From contig NZ_JAMBPR010000033.1 of NCBI RefSeq assembly GCF_024206475.1, positions 32,854 through 96,853 on the forward strand: 64,000 nt of DNA, read 5' to 3'. This document shows positions 30,816-38,776 of this stretch, piece by piece (within the stretch, counting starts at the first letter, position 1; every line of letters begins with the position of its first letter). The notes under the pieces are model-generated. The model was not told the origin of the DNA, did no database searches, and was given only the letters and a program-made list of their open reading frames with translations. A program made the translations under genes and the position numbers. This DNA comes from Paraburkholderia sp. CNPSo 3274. Its GTDB lineage: Bacteria > Pseudomonadota > Gammaproteobacteria > Burkholderiales > Burkholderiaceae.

Positions 30816-32555
30816 ATGAAACGCGATCTGATTTCACTCCCGCTCGACCTTGGCAGCGAACTCATCATCGATAACTTCGCCGGCGGCGGCGGCGCGTCGA
30901 CGGGCCTCGAGCGCGCATTCGGGCGACCGGTCGACGTTGCGATCAACCACGATCCCGAAGCGCTCGCCATGCACGCGGCGAACCATCCGCATACGACGCA
31001 CTATTGCGAGAGCGTGTTCGACGTCGATCCCATCGCCATCACCGGCAACCAGCCCGTCGCGCTCGTCTGGCTGTCGCCGGACTGTAAGCACTTCAGCAAG
31101 GCGAAGGGCGGCAAGCCTGTGTCGAAGAAGATCCGCGGGCTCGCATGGATCGCACTGCGCTGGGCGGCGAAGGTAAAGCCACGCGTGATCATGCTCGAGA
31201 ACGTTGAGGAATTCCAGACGTGGGGCCCGCTGAACGCCGATGGGATGCCGTGCCCAAAGAACCGCGGCCGCACGTTCCGTTCGTTCGTGAATGCGCTGCG
31301 ACGCCAGGGCTATGTTGTTGACTGGCGCGAGCTGCGCGCGTGCGACTACGGCGCTCCGACGATCCGCAAGCGCCTGTTCCTCGTAGCGCGCCGCGACCAT
31401 CTGCCGATCGTCTGGCCCACGCCGACGCATGGCGACCCGAAGAGCTCCCCTGTTCGCGCGGGAAAGCTGCAGCCGTGGCGCACCGCGGCAGACTGCATCG
31501 ACTGGTCGCTGCCATGTCCGTCGATCTTCGAGCGCGCCAAGCCGCTGAAGGACGCAACGCTGCGTCGCGTGGCGAAGGGGATCATGAAGTTCGTCGTGAA
31601 CACCCCGGCGCCGTTCATCGCGTCGTACTACAGCGACGACGAGCGCTTTCGCGGCGCAGCGCTCGACATGCCGCTCGGGACGACCACCACTGCAAATCGA
31701 TTCGCCATCGTCGCGCCGACCCTGATGCACGTCACGCATCATGGCAGCGATCGCACCGCGCCGGTTGACGCGCCGATCGCGACGGTCACCGGCGCGCATC
31801 GCGGCGAACAAGCGCTCGTGACGGCGCACATCACGAAATTTCGAGCGAATAGCGTTGGCAGCGCAGTCGACGCGCCGCTGCATACCGTGACCGCGGGCGG
31901 CGATTGCGCTCGCCCGGCCGGCGCCGCGCACGCCATGGGGATCGTCTCCGCAACGCTGATCCAGACGGGCTACGGCGAGCGCGAAGGGCAAGAACCGCGT
32001 GTGCCTGGTCTCGACAAGCCGCTCGGGACCGCCGTCGCGGGCGGCGTGAAGCACGCTGTCGTTTCGGCGTTCCTTGCGAAGCACTACGGCGGCCATGAAT
32101 CGTCCGGTGCTGCGCTCGATAAGCCGACCGGCACGATCACGACGCAGGACCATCACCATCTCGTCTCGTCGCACCTCGTCAAGCTGCGCAACAACCAGTT
32201 CGGCCAGGACGTGCGCGAGCCGATGCCGACGCTCACCGCCGGCGGCGGCCATGTTGGCGAGGTACGCGCGCTCCTGCAGAAGTACCACGGACCCGACGCT
32301 CTCGGCATCGTCACCATCGGCGGCGAGCAATACGCGATCATCGACATCGGCATGCGGATGCTTCAGCCGCACGAGTTGAAGCTCGCCCAGGGCTTTCCGG
32401 TCAGCTATGTGATCAATCCCGCCATCAACGGGAAGCCGCTGTCCAAGTCGTCGCAGGTTCGCATGATCGGCAACAGCGTATGCCCCGACGTCGCCACCGC
32501 GCTGATCGTCGCGAACTTCGCGCACGAAAAGCAAATCACTGGCGTAGCCGCCTGA
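30816..32555 (+). CDS. C5 cytosine DNA methyltransferase with repeated target-recognition region
   Basis: The 579-residue protein has all key motifs of m5C methyltransferases: I (DNFAGGGGASTGLE, residues 19-32), IV with catalytic Cys90 (LSPDCKHFSKA), VI (MLENVEEF, 126-133), VIII (APTIRKRLFLVAR) and IX-X (RMLQPHELKLAQGFP, VRMIGNSVCPDVA). Between VIII and IX, about residues 281-490, six units with the pattern D-x-P-x-x-T-(V/I)-T are spaced 33-50 residues apart; this repeated variable region presumably contacts the target. No restriction nuclease is adjacent, so it is probably an orphan methylase that protects phage DNA or changes gene expression. ATG 30816 is chosen; longer frames have no ribosome site. 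Confidence 0.88.
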   Translation: MKRDLISLPLDLGSELIIDNFAGGGGASTGLERAFGRPVDVAINHDPEALAMHAANHPHTTHYCESVFDVDPIAITGNQPVALVWLSPDCKHFSKAKGGKPVSKKIRGLAWIALRWAAKVKPRVIMLENVEEFQTWGPLNADGMPCPKNRGRTFRSFVNALRRQGYVVDWRELRACDYGAPTIRKRLFLVARRDHLPIVWPTPTHGDPKSSPVRAGKLQPWRTAADCIDWSLPCPSIFERAKPLKDATLRRVAKGIMKFVVNTPAPFIASYYSDDERFRGAALDMPLGTTTTANRFAIVAPTLMHVTHHGSDRTAPVDAPIATVTGAHRGEQALVTAHITKFRANSVGSAVDAPLHTVTAGGDCARPAGAAHAMGIVSATLIQTGYGEREGQEPRVPGLDKPLGTAVAGGVKHAVVSAFLAKHYGGHESSGAALDKPTGTITTQDHHHLVSSHLVKLRNNQFGQDVREPMPTLTAGGGHVGEVRALLQKYHGPDALGIVTIGGEQYAIIDIGMRMLQPHELKLAQGFPVSYVINPAINGKPLSKSSQVRMIGNSVCPDVATALIVANFAHEKQITGVAA

Positions 32556-32562
32556 GGGAAAC

Positions 32563-32823
32563 ATGCCCTGCACGCCCTTTCGCCTTCCTGGTGGCATCTC
32601 CGGAATCGTCTGCACGCGCGGCCGCAAAAAAGTGCATCGCTGCTCGGTCGAAGGCTGCAGCGCGCCGAGCGGTTTCCAGTGCGACTACCGTGCGAAGCAG
32701 GGAAAGACCTGCGATCGCCACCTGTGTGCCGTGCACGCGCATCAGGTCGGCGCGGACGTCCACTTTTGCCCCGCGCATCTGGCGGAATCGAGTGGCAAGA
32801 AACAGGGCGATCTGTTCGCCTAA
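32563..32823 (+). CDS. small zinc-finger-like phage protein
   Basis: The 86-residue protein has paired Cys/His ligands (RCSVEGCSAPSGFQCDY, then CDRHLCAVHAHQVG and FCPAH) that look like a treble-clef or double zinc site. It lies 7 bp after the methyltransferase. Similar small zinc-binding proteins occur in phage early regions; partner unknown. Confidence 0.6.
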   Translation: MPCTPFRLPGGISGIVCTRGRKKVHRCSVEGCSAPSGFQCDYRAKQGKTCDRHLCAVHAHQVGADVHFCPAHLAESSGKKQGDLFA

Positions 32824-32839
32824 CACGAGGATTGAACTG

Positions 32840-33841
32840 ATGGATACCTCAAACAAATACCGCAAGAAGCCCGTCGTCATCGAAGCGTTCCAATTGCCCA
32901 TCGCGCCCGTCGATGGCACCACGAATGAAGAGCATGAGAATGCTGTCTGGTCGTTCGTCGCATGGGCGAATCAGGCCAAATTCAAGAACTGGACCAGCGA
33001 GCGCGACGGCGCGCTTTCGATTGAAACACTCGAAGGCACCATGACGGCACAGCCCGGCGACTGGATCATCAAGGGCGTGAAAGGCGAGTTCTACCCTTGC
33101 AAGCCCGACATCTTCTCGGCCACGTATGAACGCTCCGCTCTCGCCCCTTCCGATGCGGCGGGAGCGCACGAGGCCGTCGCCTACTGTCGCCGTGACACCG
33201 TACTGAACTGGAAAGGACAGATCGTCAACGCTGCCATGATGTTTCCATCGCCGGCCGGGTTGAAAGATCCTATTGCGCTCTACGCCGCTCCCGTCGCCCC
33301 TGCTGCGGTAGCACAAACCGATAATTACGCGGCGTTCGAATGGCCGAACCCTTCCGCCTGGCGAGATAAGCACGAGACGAGCGACCTCTATGCGCGCATC
33401 CCGAACCCGGAGCAGATCGACGCGGAGGCGCTATACACCGCCAGTCAGGTGCGCGAAATGTTCGCCCGCGCCGTCCATACGCCTACCGTCGCCGCAGATG
33501 CGGTAGCGCCGAATCCGCATCCCGAATACACGCGAGGCTGGCAGGACTGTCTGGAAATGCATATCGCTCCCGGTGCTGCAGGTCTCAATGTACCCGCGCT
33601 CGCGCCGCGCGATCAGTCGAAGTGCTGTGACACTCCGGCCTATTGTTCGAGCGTTCGCCGGTGCACCGCCAAGGATACGCAGCCCGACGAGCGCGGGGCT
33701 TTCGAGCAGTTCTTGCGCGATAAAAAGTTCCCCGTGCTGCCTGTTTGGCAAAACGGCAAGCCGCATCAGAACTATGCGCTCGAAGTGATGTGGGATTCTT
33801 GGCAAGCTCGCGCATCAGCACCGCAAGCAGGAGACAACTGA
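32840..33841 (+). CDS. phage protein with YRKKPVVIEA-type N-terminal domain
   Basis: The 333-residue protein opens with a domain found in many tailed phages (NKYRKKPVVIEAFQLPI, then GTMTAQPGDWIIKGVKGEFY and KPDIFSATYE, residues 3-95), of unknown function. A long remainder contains small repeated patterns (PEYTRGWQDCLEM, NYALEVMWDSWQARA) typical of phage early proteins. The fusion is long for this family, usually under 150 residues. The start overlaps nothing; the stop overlaps the next gene (TGATG). Confidence 0.6.
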   Translation: MDTSNKYRKKPVVIEAFQLPIAPVDGTTNEEHENAVWSFVAWANQAKFKNWTSERDGALSIETLEGTMTAQPGDWIIKGVKGEFYPCKPDIFSATYERSALAPSDAAGAHEAVAYCRRDTVLNWKGQIVNAAMMFPSPAGLKDPIALYAAPVAPAAVAQTDNYAAFEWPNPSAWRDKHETSDLYARIPNPEQIDAEALYTASQVREMFARAVHTPTVAADAVAPNPHPEYTRGWQDCLEMHIAPGAAGLNVPALAPRDQSKCCDTPAYCSSVRRCTAKDTQPDERGAFEQFLRDKKFPVLPVWQNGKPHQNYALEVMWDSWQARASAPQAGDN

Positions 33842-34242
33842 TGAGCCGCGCGCACAAAGCCTTCGGCTCCCAGACCGTCGACCGGGTTAGCGAGTGCATG
33901 TCGGACGGCGTAGCGCGCACCGCGCGCGAGGTCGCCGAGGCCACCGGCCTGCGTGACACGGGCATCTCCGGCGTGATGCGACACCTTGAGGCGAAGCATC
34001 AGGCGCACATCGTCGACTGGCCGCTGAGCCGTCATGGCAAGCCCACAGCGCGGTGGAAGTTCGGCAACGGCAAGAGCGCGCCTCGGCCACCGGCGAAGAG
34101 GGCCATCGGAGGCAACGCCTGGCGAAAGATGCACGCGGCCCGCTCGCCGAAGACAGAGCCGACGCCTTGGCACGAGACGTTCAAGCCGTTTCGGGATCCG
34201 ATGGTTGAGGCGTTCTTTGGCGAGTATCGGAGCGCGGCATGA
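33841..34242 (+). CDS. winged-helix-like DNA-binding protein
   Basis: The 133-residue protein has a helix-turn-helix in residues about 10-50 (VARTAREVAEATGLRDTGIS, then GVMRHLEAKHQAHI) followed by a wing-like hairpin (DWPLSRHGKPTARWKFG) and a basic Pro-rich part. It is a likely regulator of the right operon or of excision. The start overlaps the preceding gene. Confidence 0.6.
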   Translation: MSRAHKAFGSQTVDRVSECMSDGVARTAREVAEATGLRDTGISGVMRHLEAKHQAHIVDWPLSRHGKPTARWKFGNGKSAPRPPAKRAIGGNAWRKMHAARSPKTEPTPWHETFKPFRDPMVEAFFGEYRSAA

Positions 34243-34484
34243 GCGACCGATTGATGAGTGCAGACGATATCGAGCGCGTGACTGGAAAGAAGCGCTACGG
34301 CAAACAAGCCGACTGGTTCAAGGCCCAGTTCGGGATCACAGTGGTGCGCTGTGGTGACGGTAGCCCGGTGATAACATGGGCGACCTTCGAAGCCCTCCAG
34401 GCGAAGAAAGCCGGGCTCACGAGCGCACCGATAAAAGAAGAACGCCCGGCCCTGCGGCCGGCAATCCTACGGGCAGTCAAATGA
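34239..34484 (+). CDS. DUF4224-type protein, excisionase candidate
   Basis: The 81-residue protein (MSADDIERVTGKKRYGKQAD near the start, then WFKAQFGITVV, DGSPVITW) fits the DUF4224 pattern: a MerR-like helix-turn-helix that occurs directly upstream of phage integrase genes. Such proteins are thought to act as recombination directionality factors. Its stop overlaps the integrase ATG by four bases, so the two are co-expressed. Confidence 0.75.
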   Translation: MSDRLMSADDIERVTGKKRYGKQADWFKAQFGITVVRCGDGSPVITWATFEALQAKKAGLTSAPIKEERPALRPAILRAVK

Positions 34485-35542
34485 ACGCAGCACGCCGCCG
34501 CGCCGTCCCTGATGGCCTCCCCAATCGGGTCTATTCCAAGAGCGGGAGCTATTACTGGTTCCCCAAGGGCGCCGGCTGGATCAAGCTCTGTCGCGTCGAG
34601 GATGGCGAGTTGCGCATGCTCGAGCGGCTGGCTGAAGAGAAGCGCAAGCACGAACCGGCGGCGATCGGTTCTGGCAACGTTCCCCCCCTTGTCGATGAGT
34701 ACGTGCGCGAGCGCCGGAAGCAGCACCGCGAAAAGAGCTGGCCGCTCTACGGAAACTACGTCAAGAATGGCTTCGCCGACGTGAATATAGATCAGGTCGA
34801 CAACGCAATGGTTGTCGAATTCCTGCGCGACAACTACGAAGAGAAGCTGCATATGAAGCGCATCATGCGTGCGTTCATGACCGGCTTTTTCCAGTGGTGC
34901 CGCGAGAAGCGTTACCTGGTCGGCGAGAACCCCTGCAACGGAATTCGTCTGAAGGTTCCGAAGGTGCGCGACGTCTACATCACGCATGAGCACTTCGCGG
35001 CGATCCGCGCGCAACTGACCAATCCGATGATGCTGTGTTTCGTCGACCTCTGTTACCTCACTGTGCAGCGATCGACAGAGATCCGTGTGCTGCGGTGGAA
35101 GAAGGAAGGCGACGAGAGTAGTTGGGTAGACCGCGACAACTGCGTGATTCACTTCCGGCCGTCCAAGACGCGAGACTCGAGCGGCATTGCTGTTGACCTG
35201 CCTATCTCGCCTGAGATCGATGCGGTGCTGGAAATGGCCAGAAGCCTCGGCAAGGTCAAAGGCCCGAACGTGATCCATAAGAGGAATGGTAGCGCGTGGA
35301 CGGCCTCAGGAGCGCTCAAGGCATGGCGTGAGGCATGCAACCGGGCCAATCTTCAGGAGTTTGGATACACGATCAAGGATATCCGGGCCAAAGCGCTGAC
35401 GGATGCTCGCCGGGCTGGATACGACGTGGATGCCCTTCAGGTGGCTGCGGCCCATGCCGACAAGGCCACGACCGAGATCTATTTCAAGGACCGGGATGTC
35501 CCTGTGAGCAATGTTCGCCTCGCCATTCCGAAGTCGGCTTGA
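34481..35542 (+). CDS. int: tyrosine integrase
   Basis: The 353-residue protein is a tyrosine recombinase. An N-terminal arm-binding part and a SAM-like core-binding domain (VDEYVRERRKQHREKSW, about residues 70-160) are followed by the catalytic domain with box I Arg (TVQRSTEIRVLRW), FRPSKTR (catalytic Lys), KDIRAKALTDARRAG (box II Arg, with Lys in place of the first His) and AHADKATTEIYFKD (His and nucleophile Tyr). It is the last prophage gene at this end, next to the host junction. Confidence 0.9.
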   Translation: MNAARRRAVPDGLPNRVYSKSGSYYWFPKGAGWIKLCRVEDGELRMLERLAEEKRKHEPAAIGSGNVPPLVDEYVRERRKQHREKSWPLYGNYVKNGFADVNIDQVDNAMVVEFLRDNYEEKLHMKRIMRAFMTGFFQWCREKRYLVGENPCNGIRLKVPKVRDVYITHEHFAAIRAQLTNPMMLCFVDLCYLTVQRSTEIRVLRWKKEGDESSWVDRDNCVIHFRPSKTRDSSGIAVDLPISPEIDAVLEMARSLGKVKGPNVIHKRNGSAWTASGALKAWREACNRANLQEFGYTIKDIRAKALTDARRAGYDVDALQVAAAHADKATTEIYFKDRDVPVSNVRLAIPKSA

Positions 35543-35722
35543 AGCAAAAATATTAGAAAGCGCTGGGAAGAATATTAGAAAGCCCCCGCTGGGCGGGGGT
35601 TAGCGAGCAAAGCCGCTGAATCCATATCAGGAGGAGACATGGAGGAGACGGAATAAGTCTAGGGTTTTCCCTTAAGCTGCGCAACTGTTTTTTTCTCGTC
35701 CTTGCCGCAGCCTGCCTCGGCC
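35543..35722. other. prophage-host junction region
   Basis: The 180 bp after int hold two copies of ATATTAGAAAGC (near 35550 and 35571), a CCCCCGC-TGG-GCGGGGG hairpin (35583-35599), a direct repeat GGAGGAGACAT/GGAGGAGACGG (35630-35651) and an AGGGTTTTCCCT dyad near 35663. The right attachment site should lie here, but no tRNA gene or duplicated core can be confirmed because the left end is outside the window. Confidence 0.5.
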
Positions 35723-36034
35723 TCAATCGGCGCGCTTTTCCCGCTGAACCGCGCCGAAATGGAACGCAAGAAAAAGCCCCATGACGAGCCCGCCCGCCAG
35801 CACCGCCACGACGTCCTCGCGCGTTGCAGGCTGCTGCAGGCGGCCCGTGCCCAGCGCGATCGCGATCGCGATATTCACGAAGCCCCAAACCACGTTGACG
35901 ATGGGCGACGAGTCGCCCCGCCCGCGCGGACGTGCGAAGGGCGTGGGAAAAGGCAGCCCCTGCAGGCCAGAAGCCAGATGCGGGATCGCGTTGCAAAAGA
36001 ACGCGCCAGCGAAAAAGAGCCACACGTACGGCAT
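35723..36034 (-). CDS. small inner-membrane protein under TetR control
   Basis: The 103-residue protein has three to four hydrophobic segments (PYVWLFFAGAFFCNAIPHL, VVWGFVNIAIAIALG, VVAVLAGGLVMGLFLAFHFG), so it is an integral membrane protein. The shared pattern CNAIPHLASGL...FPTPFARPRG...NVVWGF is typical of a family of small proteobacterial membrane proteins of unknown function. It is divergent from tetR at 36284, and a dyad 75-90 bp before its start suggests it is the regulator's main target. Confidence 0.65.
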   Translation of the reverse strand: MPYVWLFFAGAFFCNAIPHLASGLQGLPFPTPFARPRGRGDSSPIVNVVWGFVNIAIAIALGTGRLQQPATREDVVAVLAGGLVMGLFLAFHFGAVQREKRAD

Positions 36035-36106
36035 GTCGCAACCTCGAACGTTCGAACAGAAAGGCGCAGGGTGGTGGCGGCATCGGCGATGAGCGCCGCG
36101 CCGAAA

Positions 36107-36150
36107 TGCGAGGATATCCTCGCGAATCATCGTAGAGAGTAACCTCGCAT
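36107..36150. promoter_or_regulatory. TetR-type operator near membrane-protein gene
   Basis: A perfect 16-bp palindrome GCGAGGATATCCTCGC (36108-36123) and a separate half-site CCTCGCAT (36143-36150) lie upstream of the membrane-protein gene. The same ATGCGAGG half-sites recur before tetR (36240-36269). Confidence 0.6.
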
Positions 36151-36239
36151 AAGTCAATGCATCGAGGAGCACTCGACGCGTATCCGCTTGCATTCAAGCA
36201 TTCTTGCGCGTTGCCGCGGAAGGCGTTACGCATGCTAAT

Positions 36240-36269
36240 ATGCGAGGAATTACCCTCACATCCTCGCAT
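36240..36269. promoter_or_regulatory. TetR-type operator before tetR
   Basis: ATGCGAGG (36240-36247) and its complement CCTCGCAT (36262-36269) form an inverted repeat 15 bp before the tetR start, matching the half-sites 120 bp away. Autoregulation is likely. Confidence 0.6.
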
Positions 36270-36283
36270 TTGAAGAAAACGCC

Positions 36284-36916
36284 ATGACGTCCTCCACGCC
36301 TGTAGCGGGAACCGCGCGCCCCACCGAGCCCAAACGCGAAAGGGGCCGCCAGCGCGTGGCCGCGATCATGGACGCCGCTGTTGCCGTCTTCACGGAGAAG
36401 GGTTACGACGCCGCCACCATGACCGAAATTGCGTCGCGCTCATCGACGGCAATCGGCTCGCTATACCGCTTCTTTCCGACCAAAGAGGCGCTGGCCGAAG
36501 CGCTGTTGCTGCGTTACGCACAGCAGGCAAAGAACGGACTCGCCGAACTGGAGCAACAGGTCCCGGAGATGACGCTCGAGGCCGTAGCCGATGCGCTCGT
36601 CGATTTCGTGCTGCTGTTGCAATCTCAACGCAGCTTTGCCGTTGCACTCGTCGACGCCCGCAGCGGCAGCGACGACCACCGCAAACGCTTTCGCGAAGCC
36701 ATGCGCGGCGGCGTTGCCGACATCCTGAGCCGCGCGATAGCGCATCTCAAGCCGGCCAGGGCAAAAGTCATGGCGATCGTGCTGATCCACATGCTCAAGG
36801 GCGTCGCCAGCATCGCCAACGAAGCACCATCGTCGCGGGCCGTGCTGATGGCCGAACTGCGCGATCTCGTGCGCCTGTATCTCGTTTCGGCTTCGGAGCG
36901 CGCCGGCGGCAAATAG
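36284..36916 (+). CDS. TetR-family regulator
   Basis: The 210-residue protein has the N-terminal TetR helix-turn-helix (RQRVAAIMDAAVAVFTEKGY, then MTEIASRSSTAIGSLYRFFP, residues about 22-65) and a helical ligand-binding part. Recognition sequence ATGCGAGG is proposed from repeats in the divergent intergenic region. The ligand is unknown. A divergent membrane protein is the likely target. Confidence 0.85.
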   Translation: MTSSTPVAGTARPTEPKRERGRQRVAAIMDAAVAVFTEKGYDAATMTEIASRSSTAIGSLYRFFPTKEALAEALLLRYAQQAKNGLAELEQQVPEMTLEAVADALVDFVLLLQSQRSFAVALVDARSGSDDHRKRFREAMRGGVADILSRAIAHLKPARAKVMAIVLIHMLKGVASIANEAPSSRAVLMAELRDLVRLYLVSASERAGGK

Positions 36917-36975
36917 CCTGCCGCCGGGGAAAGCGGCTTCAGACGCGCATGATCTTTGTGCGCTACCATCGCTGC

Positions 36976-37719
36976 ATGCCCGAACAACCGCTACCCGCAC
37001 GCGCGGCTGCCGTGCCGCTCACCGCCACGGCGCAGCCTCAAAGCCCCTACGCCATCGCTTTGGCGGGTGCGATCGCGCTGCTCGCATGGGGGGCGCTCGC
37101 CGCGCAAACCGACATTACGGTCCAGCGCATGGTGCTGCGCGGCTTCGACACGGTCGAGGCCATTGGCAGGCTTTCGGCCTACCTGACCAATCTCACGGTG
37201 TTGCTCGTCGCGCTCACCTTCACCTGCATCGCGCTGCGCGTGCGCACGTGGCCGGCACGCCTGCTCCGCGCTCCGGGCGCAGTGAGTGCAGTGACGGTGT
37301 ATATCGTGTTCGTTGGCATTGCTTACAATCTGCTGCTGCGGCATCTCTGGACGCCGCACGGTTATCGCGCGCTGCTCAACGAGAGCCTGCACAGCCTGAT
37401 CCCGCTGTTGTGCGCGGCGTATTGGCTGCTGTTCGTACCGCGCTTCACCCTCAGTGCTCGCGATCGCCTCGCCTGGCTCGTCTATCCGCTGGGCTACCTT
37501 GCCGTCACCTTCTGGCGCGGCAGCGAGACCGACTTCTACCCCTATCCGTTCATCAACGTCGCTCAGCTCGGCTATGCACACGTGCTCGTCAACAGCGCCT
37601 TGCTGCTCGCCGCCTTCATGATGCTGATGGCGCTCTTCGTGACGATCAACGCGCGCAGGCGCCCCGCCAGCGTGGCAAACGAAGGGTTCGCTGCAACCGA
37701 CTTGCGGCACCCTGACTAA
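36976..37719 (+). CDS. Pr6Pr-like membrane protein
   Basis: The 247-residue protein has about six membrane segments. The patterns LSAYLTNLTVLLVAL, NESLHSLIPLLCAAYW and LGYLAVTFWRGSETDFYPYP match the Pr6Pr/FAR-17a-like membrane protein group. Function is unknown. ATG 36976 is chosen over an earlier ATG because the protein N-terminus then starts at the usual length. Confidence 0.7.
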   Translation: MPEQPLPARAAAVPLTATAQPQSPYAIALAGAIALLAWGALAAQTDITVQRMVLRGFDTVEAIGRLSAYLTNLTVLLVALTFTCIALRVRTWPARLLRAPGAVSAVTVYIVFVGIAYNLLLRHLWTPHGYRALLNESLHSLIPLLCAAYWLLFVPRFTLSARDRLAWLVYPLGYLAVTFWRGSETDFYPYPFINVAQLGYAHVLVNSALLLAAFMMLMALFVTINARRRPASVANEGFAATDLRHPD

Positions 37720-37742
37720 CTCGCGACTTCCCGATCAATACG

Positions 37743-38252
37743 ATGCCCGTCTATATCGCCCTGCTACGCGCCGTGAATGTCGGCGGAACCGGCAAGCTCC
37801 CCATGCCCGAACTTCGCGGCATGTGCGAAGCGCTCGGGTTCGCGCACGTGCGCACCTATATCGCGAGCGGCAACGTGGTGTTCGAGAGCCGGTTGGCCGA
37901 AGCATCGGTGAAAAAGAAGCTCGAGCAGAGCCTGGAGGCTTATGCAGGCAAAGCCGTTGGCATAGTGGTGCGTACTGCGGCGGAACTGGCCGCGGTACTG
38001 CAGGGCAACCCGTTTCCCGCCGCCGCGCCCGATCGCACTGTCGCCATCTTTCTCGACACGCCGCCGCCCGCGGACGCATTCGATAACGTGAGCGGGCAGG
38101 AGGCGGAAGAATTCCGCTTGGGCGCTCGCGAGATCTATGTGTTTTACAAGGACGGTATCGGACGATCGAAGCTCAAAATCGCTGCGGCGAAGGCCGGGAC
38201 GTCGCGCAACATGAATACCGTGGCGAAGCTTCTGGAGATGGCGCAAGCGTGA
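37743..38252 (+). CDS. DUF1697 protein
   Basis: The 169-residue protein matches DUF1697: YIALLRAVNVGGTGKLPMPE, then HVRTYIASGNVVFES and the C-terminal KAGTSRNMNTVAKLLEM. The family is widespread, small and soluble, with unknown biochemical role. It lies 23 bp after the previous gene and may share its transcript. Confidence 0.85.
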   Translation: MPVYIALLRAVNVGGTGKLPMPELRGMCEALGFAHVRTYIASGNVVFESRLAEASVKKKLEQSLEAYAGKAVGIVVRTAAELAAVLQGNPFPAAAPDRTVAIFLDTPPPADAFDNVSGQEAEEFRLGAREIYVFYKDGIGRSKLKIAAAKAGTSRNMNTVAKLLEMAQA

Positions 38253-38323
38253 GCTGCCCTTGACTTGCGCTGCGCTTTGAAGGACAGCGCAAGACCTTAC
38301 TTCAACGCCCCAAAGAACAACCC

Positions 38324-38629
38324 ATGATTACCTGCTATCTGCGTTACGTAATCGATCCATACCGGCTCGAAGAATTCGAAACGTACGCCAAAATGTGGAT
38401 TCCGCTCGTGGAAAAGTTTGGCGGCAAGCATCACGGCTACTTCCTGCCTTCCGAGGGCGCCAACAATATCGCGCTCGCACTCTTTTCGTTTGCGAGCCTC
38501 GCGGCCTATGAAACGTACCGCGCCGATTCGATGAAAGACGCCGAGTGCCAGGCCGCATTCCGCTATGCCGCCGATACGCGTTGCATCGTGAGTTACGAGC
38601 GGAGTTTTTTCAGGCCGGTGTTGGCATAG
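38324..38629 (+). CDS. NIPSNAP-family protein
   Basis: The 101-residue protein is a ferredoxin-like NIPSNAP domain: YLRYVIDPYRLEEFETYAKM, GGKHHGYFLPSEGANNIALA, and a second half with Cys residues. Such proteins often act as small accessory or dimerising domains in catabolic clusters. No partner gene is adjacent. Confidence 0.75.
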   Translation: MITCYLRYVIDPYRLEEFETYAKMWIPLVEKFGGKHHGYFLPSEGANNIALALFSFASLAAYETYRADSMKDAECQAAFRYAADTRCIVSYERSFFRPVLA

Positions 38630-38776
38630 CGCAAATCAACTGCATGGCACGCGGAGGCGGTACGGTTAGCCGAAAATGCCGGCCGCGTTTTCAAGCCCCC
38701 CCGCAAAGCCGTTCACGAAAACGTTCTGCAGTGCGTGCGGCGAGTTCCTGTTTGGGACCAATCGCCCCGGCGTGCA

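Larger units (their letters stand above)
1..35600. mobile_element. temperate podovirus-like prophage, right part
   Basis: The stretch holds a coherent phage gene set: two opposed early arms around a repressor/Cro switch, recombination and replication genes, terminase, a P22-type head (portal, scaffold, coat, gp4- and gp10-like proteins), ejection proteins, a tail fibre and, at the far right, a tyrosine integrase. Intrinsic terminators separate the blocks. The left attachment end is outside the window. The right boundary is placed just after the integrase terminator near 35600, because the next gene is an ordinary bacterial membrane protein; the exact att core cannot be read without the other end. 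No gene in the structural or integration modules is visibly broken, so the element may be active. Lysis genes are not seen and may lie left of position 1. Confidence 0.93.

Noticed and set aside
30834..32627. 597-codon open frame antisense to the DNA methyltransferase
   Set aside because: The plus-strand gene has all m5C methyltransferase motifs; the antisense product is Arg/Ala-rich low-complexity sequence.
35640..35722. tRNA gene as the integration site at the prophage right end
   Set aside because: No cloverleaf-like sequence or conserved T-loop (GGTTCGAATCC type) is present in the junction.
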